Part shown: positions 35,692-43,446 of the stretch, piece after piece
Numbering within the stretch: the first letter of the stretch is position 1
Layout: each line of letters begins with the position of its first letter
DNA from: Aurantimonas sp965217685
GTDB taxonomy: Bacteria; Pseudomonadota; Alphaproteobacteria; Rhizobiales; Rhizobiaceae
Assembly (NCBI GenBank): GCA_965217685.1
Contig: CBDCIZ010000003.1
Span: 2,728,001 to 2,792,000 of the forward strand
Length of the DNA: 64,000 nucleotides
Reading direction: 5' to 3'
Translations under genes and position numbers: made by a program
Notes under the pieces: generated by a model
Told to the model about the DNA's origin: nothing
Databases searched by the model: none
What the model saw: the letters and a program-made list of their open reading frames with translations, nothing else

Positions 35692-37115
35692 CCGCTGGCT
35701 CGACCCTCCTCATCTGTTTCGATGGCCTGCGCCGCGATCGGGCGACGTCAGACCGTATGCCGCATCTCGCCCGCTTCATGGCAGCCGGCGCCGACATGAT
35801 CAACGCGCGCAGCGTGTTTCCGAGCGAGACCCGCGTTGCCTCGACGAGCACCGTCACCGGCTGTCCGCCCGGCCTCCATGGCCTCGTCGCCAACCAGTTC
35901 ATCAATCGGCAGATTGTTCCCGACGGCCTGTTCAACACCGCCGACCACCAGGCACTCGCCCGCGCCGACGCGCTCGGTGTCCTGATTGATCGCGAGAGCC
36001 TCGGCCAGCGTCTGGCGCGGACGGGGAAGCGCTTTGCCGTCGTCAGCACGGCGACACCCGGCGCCACCGCTATGATGAGCTACGGCGCAGCGAAGCTCGA
36101 CCAGCCGGTCTTCTCGGTCCACGAGGGCGTCGGCACGCCGACGCTGATGGAGACGGCGGCGGCCCGCTTCGGCGTCGTGCCGGGCGCCGCAACGCCGAAC
36201 ACAAGCCGGATCGATTACGCGGCCGGGGTTCTGATGGAGATCGTCTATGCGACGCATCGGCCGGATCTTGCAATCTTCTGGATGTCCGATCCCGACATCA
36301 CCTCGCATCGTTTCGGGATTGACGCTCCGGACACGATCGCGGCGCAGCGCGGCTGCGACGATGCCTTCGGGCGAATCATCGACTGGTGGCAAACGGGGGA
36401 CGGGCCCGAGAATATCGTCGTCATGTCGGACCATGGCCATATCACCGGATCGGCGCAGTTCGATCTCGTCGCCGCACTGCCCGAATACGCCGGGTTTCTT
36501 TCGCCCGGAACCTTTTCCGGACTCTACCTGCCGGATTCATCTCGTCAGACGATCACCGCGGCCGTCGAGCGCTTGGCGGGTGAGCCCTTCTGCGGCCTGA
36601 TCTTCGTCAACATTCCGGGGGATCCTGAGGCGAGCGTCGCAGGCGCGCTGCCTGCGGCCGCCATGGGCGGCGGCCATTCCCGCTCGGCACCCGTTTCCTT
36701 CACGCTCAGGGCAACGCCGGCGGCTGCCGCGGATACACCGGAAACCTGCCTGTTCGCCGGCGGCATCGAGCCCGGCGGCGGCATGCATGGCGGCCTGACG
36801 CGCGGCGAGCTCGCGACCGTCCTTGCCGGCGCAGGTCCCGCCTTCCGCGCCGGTTTCGTCTCGAAAACACCGTGCTGGCTGCCGGACATCGCTCCGACCG
36901 TGCTGACCGTCCTCGGTCTCGACACCGGCGGCATCAGCGGCCGGGCGCTCGAGGAGACCTTGGCAGGCAGCGACGGCAATGCGCCGGACGTATCGCGCCG
37001 GACCCTGACCGCCGCGATCGGAGACCATGAACAGGGCGTCGAGCAATGGCTGGTGGATGGCTCACCGATCACCGATTTCGGCTGGTCTACAGGACCCGGC
37101 GAGTTCCGGGCATGA
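35688..37115 (+). CDS. Alkaline-phosphatase-fold phosphodiesterase (nucleotide pyrophosphatase type)
   Basis: A 475-residue type I phosphodiesterase/nucleotide pyrophosphatase. Metal ligands sit in LICFDGLRRD, MSDPDITSHRFG and VVMSDHGH; the nucleophile region is FPSETRVASTSTVTG followed by PPGLHGLVAN, as in the family. No signal peptide is seen. Such enzymes split phosphodiesters, pyrophosphates or phosphonate esters. Being inside an importer operon beside a GDPD, it probably acts on the same imported compound. Coupled to both neighbours by 4-bp overlaps. Confidence 0.85.
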   Translation: MTAGSTLLICFDGLRRDRATSDRMPHLARFMAAGADMINARSVFPSETRVASTSTVTGCPPGLHGLVANQFINRQIVPDGLFNTADHQALARADALGVLIDRESLGQRLARTGKRFAVVSTATPGATAMMSYGAAKLDQPVFSVHEGVGTPTLMETAAARFGVVPGAATPNTSRIDYAAGVLMEIVYATHRPDLAIFWMSDPDITSHRFGIDAPDTIAAQRGCDDAFGRIIDWWQTGDGPENIVVMSDHGHITGSAQFDLVAALPEYAGFLSPGTFSGLYLPDSSRQTITAAVERLAGEPFCGLIFVNIPGDPEASVAGALPAAAMGGGHSRSAPVSFTLRATPAAAADTPETCLFAGGIEPGGGMHGGLTRGELATVLAGAGPAFRAGFVSKTPCWLPDIAPTVLTVLGLDTGGISGRALEETLAGSDGNAPDVSRRTLTAAIGDHEQGVEQWLVDGSPITDFGWSTGPGEFRA

Positions 37116-38050
37116 GCCTCCGCTTCGTTCTCATAAAGCTCTTGCGGGCGTTCCTGACGCTCGTCCTTGCCGTGACCTTCGTCTTCGTCGTCCTCAGGAT
37201 GTCCGGCGATCCGGTGACGCAGATGCTGCCCGACGACACCCCGCCCTCAGTCATTGCGCAGTACCGGGAGATGTGGGGGCTCGATAGAGCCCTTCCGGAG
37301 CAATATGTCCGATACGTCACGGGGATCATGCACGGTGATTTCGGCTTCTCGTTCCGCGACGACCGCCCGGCACTGGACGTCGTTCTGGAACGCGTGCCCC
37401 TGACGCTTGAACTCGGCCTGACGGCGTTCGCCCTGACGCTCATCCTCGGCCTTGGTGCGGGCATCCTCGCGGCGCTGAACCGCGGCACCGGCGTCGACCA
37501 CGCAACCATGGCCTTCACCATCTTCGGCCACTCGATGCCGAACTTCTTTCTGGGCATACTTCTCATCCTGCTGTTCGCGATGACCTGGCGAGTGCTGCCG
37601 AGTTCGGGCACCGGGACGTGGAAGCACCTGGTCATGCCGGCGCTAACACTGGGCACCAGCTACGCCGCAACGGTCGCCCGATTCACCCGCTCTTCGCTTC
37701 TGGAGATCCTGCACCAGCCCTTCATGCGGACCGCGCGGGCGAAGGGCGTGCCATTCGGCCGCAGTCTCCTGGGGCATGCCCTGCCGAACGCCGGGATCCC
37801 GATCGTCACTGTGGTCGGCCTCAGGATCGGCGCATTGATCGGCGGCGCCGTCGTGGTTGAGCCCGTGTTCGCCTGGCCCGGCATCGGCCAACTTCTGGTC
37901 AACGCGGTCGCGGTTCGCGATCTGGCTATCGTCCAGACCGTTGTCCTCCTCATCGCCTTCACGATGGTCGTCGTCAACTTCCTCGTTGACATCACCTATG
38001 GTTGGCTCGATCCGCGGATCGGCGTCGGTCGAAGCGAGGCGCGCGCATGA
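37112..38050 (+). CDS. ABC importer permease, DppB-like
   Basis: A 312-residue inner-membrane permease with about six membrane helices. The ATG at 37112 overlaps the previous stop (ATGA). The binding-protein-dependent transport (EAA-type) loop lies near FMRTARAKGVPFG. The N-terminal VVLRMSGDPVTQMLPDD and the GIMHGDFGFSF motif are typical of the DppB/NikB family. Works with the DppC-like partner that follows. Confidence 0.92.
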   Translation: MSLRFVLIKLLRAFLTLVLAVTFVFVVLRMSGDPVTQMLPDDTPPSVIAQYREMWGLDRALPEQYVRYVTGIMHGDFGFSFRDDRPALDVVLERVPLTLELGLTAFALTLILGLGAGILAALNRGTGVDHATMAFTIFGHSMPNFFLGILLILLFAMTWRVLPSSGTGTWKHLVMPALTLGTSYAATVARFTRSSLLEILHQPFMRTARAKGVPFGRSLLGHALPNAGIPIVTVVGLRIGALIGGAVVVEPVFAWPGIGQLLVNAVAVRDLAIVQTVVLLIAFTMVVVNFLVDITYGWLDPRIGVGRSEARA

Positions 38051-38940
38051 GCTCGGCGACGGGCCCCGTCCTTTCTGACACCGCGGGAAAGACGCCGCGC
38101 CGGCGCCGGCGACTGCCCATCGTCATCGCACTTTGCAGCGCCTGGCTCGCCTTTGCCTTCATTTTGGCCGTCGGCGCCGACTGGATCGCTCCCTATGGCT
38201 ATGCCGAGCAGAGCCTTCTGCATCGCCTAAAGCCGCCGGTCTTCCTTGGCGGCGACCCGGCTTATTTCCTGGGCTCAGACGGTCTCGGCCGCGACGTTCT
38301 TTCCCGGCTGATTTACGCGATGCGCGCCAGCATCCTGATTGCCTTCTGTGGAACGTTGATCGGCTCCGTGGTCGGCACGCTTCTTGGCTTTCTGGCGGCG
38401 CATTTTCGCGGCTGGATCGAGGAAGCGATCATGCTGATGGTCGACTTCCAGGCCTCGATGCCTTTCCTGATTATAGCGCTGGCCATCCTCGCCTTCTTCG
38501 GCAACAGCTTCGAACTGTTTCTCTTCGTCGTTGGCTTCTATGGATGGGAAGTGTATGCGCGCCTGACGCGCGGTCTCGTCCTACAGGCAAACGCGCAAGG
38601 CTATGCCTTCGCGATCCGGACGCTCGGCGTTCATCCGTTGCGCATTTATGTCCGTCATGTCCTGCCGAACATCCTCAGCGTTCTCGTCGTGCAGGTGACG
38701 CTGAATTTCCCCGAATTGATCCTGCTGGAGACCTCGCTGAGTTTCCTCGGCCTCGGTGTCCAGTCGCCACAGACCAGCCTCGGCCTCATGCTCGGCGAAG
38801 GCCGCAACTACATCGCCACCGCTTGGTGGATGGCGATTCCCGCGGGTGTCGCGATCTTCGTCACGACGCTGTCAGTCAGCCTTCTCGGCGATTGGCTGCG
38901 CGACCGCCTCGATCCGACACTGCGATCGGCGGAGCAATAA
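38047..38940 (+). CDS. ABC importer permease, DppC-like
   Basis: A 297-residue permease. The N-terminal cytoplasmic stretch is Arg-rich (TPRRRRRLP), then come about six helices. The family motif YFLGSDGLGRDVLSR is present near residue 75 and the SLSFLGLGVQSPQTSLG loop near the end. The ATG overlaps the upstream permease stop by 4 bp. It is the last gene of the operon. Confidence 0.92.
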   Translation: MSSATGPVLSDTAGKTPRRRRRLPIVIALCSAWLAFAFILAVGADWIAPYGYAEQSLLHRLKPPVFLGGDPAYFLGSDGLGRDVLSRLIYAMRASILIAFCGTLIGSVVGTLLGFLAAHFRGWIEEAIMLMVDFQASMPFLIIALAILAFFGNSFELFLFVVGFYGWEVYARLTRGLVLQANAQGYAFAIRTLGVHPLRIYVRHVLPNILSVLVVQVTLNFPELILLETSLSFLGLGVQSPQTSLGLMLGEGRNYIATAWWMAIPAGVAIFVTTLSVSLLGDWLRDRLDPTLRSAEQ

Positions 38941-39209
38941 GGCAGGCGCAGAGCCGGGCATCATTTAGCATTGCACGCTCCTCTTCCTTAAGAGCGCACG
39001 AGTCGCAGCGAGGAAGTTTTCAATCGATGTTGGCCGCAGAACGGAAATGACTTTCGTTGTCGCGAAATGGCCGCAGAACGAACCCGCTCGCGCGGGATGG
39101 GCGGCGGTTTCACCGGTTGCGCAGTGATACGAGCGCCATGCGCTGATTGAGCGTCTCTCCGTGCGGGCAGACGATCCAGGCTCCTTCCCTCGAACGGAGC
39201 CTTTCCTCG

Positions 39210-40115
39210 ATGACCCTTCCCATTTCCACAGCGCCGGTCAGCTTGTTGCGTCAGCGGTTGATCGACGACATGACCATGCGCCGTTTCTCTCGCGAGACGC
39301 AACGCAATTACATTCGCGACATCGGCCGTCTGGCGTCGTTTCTTGGACGGACGCCCGACACGGCGAACATCGAGGACCTGCGCCGTTTCCAGGTCGCCCT
39401 GGAGGAAGCCGGCCTCGGTGTGCCGACGATGAATGCCGTTGTGTCGGCGCTTCGGTTTTTCTTCGTTCATACGATCGACCGTCCCGATCTTGCCCGCAAG
39501 CTGGTGCGACTGCGCTACCATCGGAGCCTGCCAGACGTTCTGAGCCCGGACGAGGTGCGGCGACTGCTTGACGCAACGGTCTGCCTCAAGCATCTGACCG
39601 CCCTGTCGGTCGCCTATGGCGCAGGACTTCGAGTGGCGGAGGTCGCGACTTTGAAGATCGGCGACATCGATTCCACCCGCATGCTCTTGCGTATCGAACG
39701 CGGCAAGGGCGGGCGTGATCGCAACGCTATGCTATCGACCGATCTTCTTACCCTCCTGCGGCAATGGTGGGTCGAGGGACGACGGCAGGGAGTTCTCCAT
39801 CGTGAGGGCTGGCTATTCCCCGGTCAGAACTGGACGCGACCGATCTCGACCCGGCAACTGCACCGCATCGTGGTCGAGGCAGCGCGAGCGGCCGACATCC
39901 AGAAGAGGGTCGGACCGCATACACTGCGCCACTCCTTCACTACTCACCTCCTGGAAGACGGCGTCGATATCCGCGTTATCCAGGTTCTGCTCGGCCACGC
40001 CAAGCTCGACACGACGGCGTTCTACGCCAAGGTCGCCACCCGCACGGTTCGCGCCATCGTAAGCCCACTCGATCGGCTTGCGCTCTTCCATCATGAAGAA
40101 GCTTCGTCCGGATGA
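39210..40115 (+). CDS. Tyrosine recombinase/integrase of the IS91-like element
   Basis: A 301-residue tyrosine recombinase. The N-terminal SAM-like core-binding domain (about 20-110) is followed by the catalytic domain with Arg in YGAGLRVAE, His-x-x-Arg in HTLRHSFTTH, the second His in LLGHAKLDTT and the nucleophile Tyr in FYAKV. Start ATG 39210 gives MTLPIST; GGAG lies about 10 nt upstream. Its 3' end overlaps the transposase start. It probably assists excision or resolution of the element. Confidence 0.9.
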   Translation: MTLPISTAPVSLLRQRLIDDMTMRRFSRETQRNYIRDIGRLASFLGRTPDTANIEDLRRFQVALEEAGLGVPTMNAVVSALRFFFVHTIDRPDLARKLVRLRYHRSLPDVLSPDEVRRLLDATVCLKHLTALSVAYGAGLRVAEVATLKIGDIDSTRMLLRIERGKGGRDRNAMLSTDLLTLLRQWWVEGRRQGVLHREGWLFPGQNWTRPISTRQLHRIVVEAARAADIQKRVGPHTLRHSFTTHLLEDGVDIRVIQVLLGHAKLDTTAFYAKVATRTVRAIVSPLDRLALFHHEEASSG

Positions 40116-41325
40116 ATCAATGCGAGCCTCAATCGAGGTCGCCGATGTCTTCCGTGTCGCAGGACCTGCGTATCGCGTCGCTCGGACTGGACATCTGAGT
40201 CTGGCGGAACTGAAGATTATGTCAGCGATCGAGCATTGTCGTACCGCTGCCCTCGGCGGCCATGTCGAAGGATGTGACGACTGCGGCCATCTGAGGGTGG
40301 CCTACAACTCCTGTCGTAACCGGCACTGCCCGAGGTGCCAGGGTGCGGCAGCACGCGACTGGCTCGCTGACCGCGAGGCCGACCTTCTGCCGGTGGGATA
40401 CTTCCACGTCGTCTTCACGCTGCCCGCCGAGGTCGCAACGATCGCTTTCCAGAACAAAGCCGCGGTCTACGATCTTCTGTTCCGGGCATCCGCGGAGACG
40501 ATGACGCGCATCGCCGCCGACCCGAAGCATCTCGGCGCCCGCATTGGCTTCACCGCCGTGCTCCACACATGGGGTTCGGCGATGACTCACCATCCTCATG
40601 TTCACATGATCGTGCCAGGCGGCGGCCTCTCGCGGGACGGAACGAAGTGGATCTCCTCGCGCCCTGCCTTCCTCCTGCCGGTGCGGGTTGTCGGGGCGTT
40701 GTTCCGGCGTTTTTTCCTCGAAGCGCTCGCCGATCTTCATGCTCGCGGCAAACTCGCCTTCTTCGGTACCCTAGCGCATCTCGCCGACGGCAAAGCCTTC
40801 ACCCGACATCTCGCTCCGGTCCGACGCAAACGATGGATTGTCTACGCCAAGCCACCCTTCGCCGGGCCGCGGGCCGTCCTCGCCTATCTGTCGCGCTACA
40901 CCCACCGCGTCGCCATCTCCTCCCGGCGCATCATCGCGTTCGACGGGGCGAACGTCACCTTCCGCGTCAAGGACTATCGCCGGGACGGCGCCGCCCGCCA
41001 TCGAACCCTGACGCTCGAAGCCGGCGAGTTCATCCGACGCTTCCTCCTCCATGTCCTGCCCCGGGGCTTCCACCGCATTCGGCACTACGGGTTCCTGACC
41101 GGACCGAACCGCAAAGCCGGTGTCGAGCGGATACGCGAACTCCTTGGCGCTCCGTCCTCGCCGCAGCCCGATGACGACGAGACGAAAATCTCGGAGCCGC
41201 CAGACGTTCGCCCGCCTTGCCCTTGTTGCGGAGGACGCATGACGATCGTCGGGATCTTTCTGCGCTGGCGACAGCCCCGCGGGCCGCCATCTCGCCCATC
41301 ATCAAACCGGGATACTTCGCCGTGA
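40093..41325 (+). CDS. IS91 family HUH transposase
   Basis: A transposase of about 410 residues. The N-terminal zinc-binding region (CDDCGHL, RNRHCPRCQ) precedes the HUH nickase core with HHPHVHMIV; the catalytic Tyr lies in LSRYTHRVAIS. A C-terminal CPCCGGRM zinc knuckle follows. The start is uncertain: ATG 40093 or ATG 40120 both fit, and neither has a strong ribosome site, so translation may be coupled to the integrase. The frame appears intact, so the element may be mobile. Confidence 0.88.
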   Translation: MKKLRPDESMRASIEVADVFRVAGPAYRVARTGHLSLAELKIMSAIEHCRTAALGGHVEGCDDCGHLRVAYNSCRNRHCPRCQGAAARDWLADREADLLPVGYFHVVFTLPAEVATIAFQNKAAVYDLLFRASAETMTRIAADPKHLGARIGFTAVLHTWGSAMTHHPHVHMIVPGGGLSRDGTKWISSRPAFLLPVRVVGALFRRFFLEALADLHARGKLAFFGTLAHLADGKAFTRHLAPVRRKRWIVYAKPPFAGPRAVLAYLSRYTHRVAISSRRIIAFDGANVTFRVKDYRRDGAARHRTLTLEAGEFIRRFLLHVLPRGFHRIRHYGFLTGPNRKAGVERIRELLGAPSSPQPDDDETKISEPPDVRPPCPCCGGRMTIVGIFLRWRQPRGPPSRPSSNRDTSP

Positions 41326-41841
41326 CACGGCATGGAAAGGGACAATTGTCAGCACGAAGCGACACGCTTCGGGCATCGGAAACCTGCATGTCGACCGGCA
41401 ACGTCGGCTTCCAGAGCACGGTCATCGTGTCGTGCCGGGCTTCCCCCGCAACTGCGTCAAGTCGACAAGAGAGACGTTGCAGGGCAGGATCCGTATCGGT
41501 CGGTCGCGACAGTCACAGGTTCAAGCACGACCCCCAGCCGAAAACCCCATAACTCAGTGAACGGCATCTCGAGGGTTCGTTCTTCGGCGACTTTCGTACG
41601 CCTCGCGGCGTCCGAAACCCTTCAAGGGAGCAGACTGGCGGCTTCCGAACGATCCGGAGTTGAAGGCGGACCTTCATTCGGCCCGTCTGAGCCACAAAAT
41701 CCACAAGCGGGCATCTACGCGGGTTGGCGTGCCGCTTGGATTTGCGCTCAATGCCGAGACCGATAGCGGGGTTTCGCCGCAGCACCGACGCGCGAGGATA
41801 ATCTCCGGGACACCTCATACGACGGACCAGGCGCACGCATA
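41326..41841. other. Gene-free stretch between the IS91-like element and the glycan cassette
   Basis: 516 bp with open frames on both strands but no protein-like features that I recognise. It probably contains the 3' (origin) end of the IS91-like element and remnant DNA. Confidence 0.45.
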
Positions 41842-43446
41842 TCAAGCGTGCTCGCGTCGAAACCTCTGGTAATTTTCCGATGATCTCAGCAAGTACAGGA
41901 GTCCATCAATCACAAATCCATCAAGTTGATGCGCCAACGTGTATTCCGAAAGATCGGATGCCGCATTGATGAATCCCCTATGCCTGAAGTTCAGGGAAGT
42001 GTTGCACAGCACTCCATAGCCCGTCTTCGATTTGAACGCTTTCAGCAGATCGAACATTGGGCGATTGCTCGATGCAGACACTGTCTGCAGCCGCGCGGTT
42101 TGGTTCACATGTGTTACCGCTGCAAGCTCATCCGTTAAGGCATGATAGGTATAAAGCATAAATGGGCTTGGATCACTGCATCCGAACCATTTTTCAGCTT
42201 CATCTTCCAGGCAGACGGGAGCGATCGGGCAAAACTGTTCCCTCTGTTTGATGACATTCAGCCGTTCTTTGGTGCTTGCCTTGAAGGGCGCTGCCAGGAT
42301 GGAGCGATTTCCAAGGGCGCGTGGTCCGATTTCGTACCGGCCGCTGACCCAGCCCAAGATCAGGTCGTCGGCCAGCATTGCGGCAACGGTCTCGAGGCTA
42401 GGATCTAAATGGTCAAACAGCGCGCTGTCGATAGGGTTGTCCTGCAGAAAGTTCGAACCGGAATATACGTCCCACGTAATCTTTGGATTGTCGGTGAAAT
42501 GGAACTGGGCATCGATGGCCGTACCGATCGCAGAACCCGAATCGTTGGCGACTGGCGGAACGAAGACCTCGCTAAATAATCCTGATTCCTTCCATTTGAT
42601 GTTCCAGTCGCAGTTGAGCCCGCATCCGCGCGAGATGAGCAACGGCATTCCTCGCTTCAGGTTTTTGTGCGCGAAGCGAGAGAAGCGCTCGAACAGGCGA
42701 TCGCTGAAAATCCCGGCGAAATTACGAAACTCGTCATCGTCGACGCCGACATTATAGTAGCGTGAATCTCTCAGGACCTCGCACTCCTGCGGCCTCAGAT
42801 GCTTGCAATCTTGCAGGAGAAAGGATGCAATCATCTCTTCTTCGTCGGTCGCCTGGCTTCTTTTCGAGAATGAAGCGAGTGCCATCAGTTTTCCGGCATC
42901 GGACAGCTGGGAAAATTCGGCAGTGTGTTTGTCAAAGGTTGGATCTGCCAGTGCGTAGAGCATGGCGTAGCGATGGCCCGGCTCTGGCATCACGTCCGCT
43001 ATCTTGGTTATCCTAAGCTCGGCATCGATCTCGTAGAACGCCCCGACAACGCCCTCCCAAAGCAGTGCATAGCATGGCGTTCCCTTCGGCAGATCAGACA
43101 TCCCGAACGCGCATAAAAGGTGCGACCGCTCATGTGACGAAGAGAAGATATCGATGGTCCTTCCCAGGAAAGACCTCTTGCCGATAATCACCTGATCATG
43201 ATCGCTGCCGCGATAGTCAGCCATCAATTCTCCGTCGCGCATTGCGTCGCCAGCCCACCAGCCGCCTTTGCACAGCACGTCGGGAGCAGCGCAGAGTTCG
43301 GCAAGTGTGTCGAATACGTCGGGAACAGAAAGCGACGAATGCCGGTACCTCGAACCTTTTTCGGCTTCGATAGAGAAGACGAGGCGACCGTCATCGACAT
43401 AGGCAAACGCGCCGTCATGACCCGGGTTGTAGGAGAGTATCCTCAA
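41842..43446 (-). CDS. NodU/CmcH/TobZ-type carbamoyltransferase
   Basis: A 534-residue carbamoyltransferase that moves a carbamoyl group from carbamoyl-phosphate to a hydroxyl of a sugar or other metabolite. The N-terminal Kae1-like domain has LSYNPGHDGAFA and SSHERSHLL with metal-binding His; the C-terminal YrdC-like part has GRYEIGPRALGNRSILA and the GVLCNTSLNFR strand. The start is TTG 43446 with GGAG 7 nt upstream, overlapping the stop of the fusion gene (TTGA). DNA here is less GC-rich than the backbone, a sign of transfer. The likely target is the glycan made by the two upstream genes. Confidence 0.88.
   Translation of the reverse strand: MRILSYNPGHDGAFAYVDDGRLVFSIEAEKGSRYRHSSLSVPDVFDTLAELCAAPDVLCKGGWWAGDAMRDGELMADYRGSDHDQVIIGKRSFLGRTIDIFSSSHERSHLLCAFGMSDLPKGTPCYALLWEGVVGAFYEIDAELRITKIADVMPEPGHRYAMLYALADPTFDKHTAEFSQLSDAGKLMALASFSKRSQATDEEEMIASFLLQDCKHLRPQECEVLRDSRYYNVGVDDDEFRNFAGIFSDRLFERFSRFAHKNLKRGMPLLISRGCGLNCDWNIKWKESGLFSEVFVPPVANDSGSAIGTAIDAQFHFTDNPKITWDVYSGSNFLQDNPIDSALFDHLDPSLETVAAMLADDLILGWVSGRYEIGPRALGNRSILAAPFKASTKERLNVIKQREQFCPIAPVCLEDEAEKWFGCSDPSPFMLYTYHALTDELAAVTHVNQTARLQTVSASSNRPMFDLLKAFKSKTGYGVLCNTSLNFRHRGFINAASDLSEYTLAHQLDGFVIDGLLYLLRSSENYQRFRREHA

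Larger units (their letters stand above)
39001..41345 (+). mobile_element. IS91-like element with tyrosine recombinase and HUH transposase (ends approximate)
   Basis: Two overlapping genes, a phage-type integrase and a Y-type HUH transposase, form the arrangement seen in part of the IS91 family. IS91 elements move by rolling circle and have no terminal inverted repeats, so the ends cannot be set from this copy alone. A 13-bp direct repeat TGGCCGCAGAACG (39031 and 39068) and a CCCGC-TCGC-GCGGG hairpin (39083-39096) lie upstream and may belong to the 5' terminus. Confidence 0.55.

Noticed and set aside
41332..41766. A 144-codon frame after the IS91-like transposase
   Set aside because: No domain or plausible ribosome site, and overlapping frames on the other strand are equally long.
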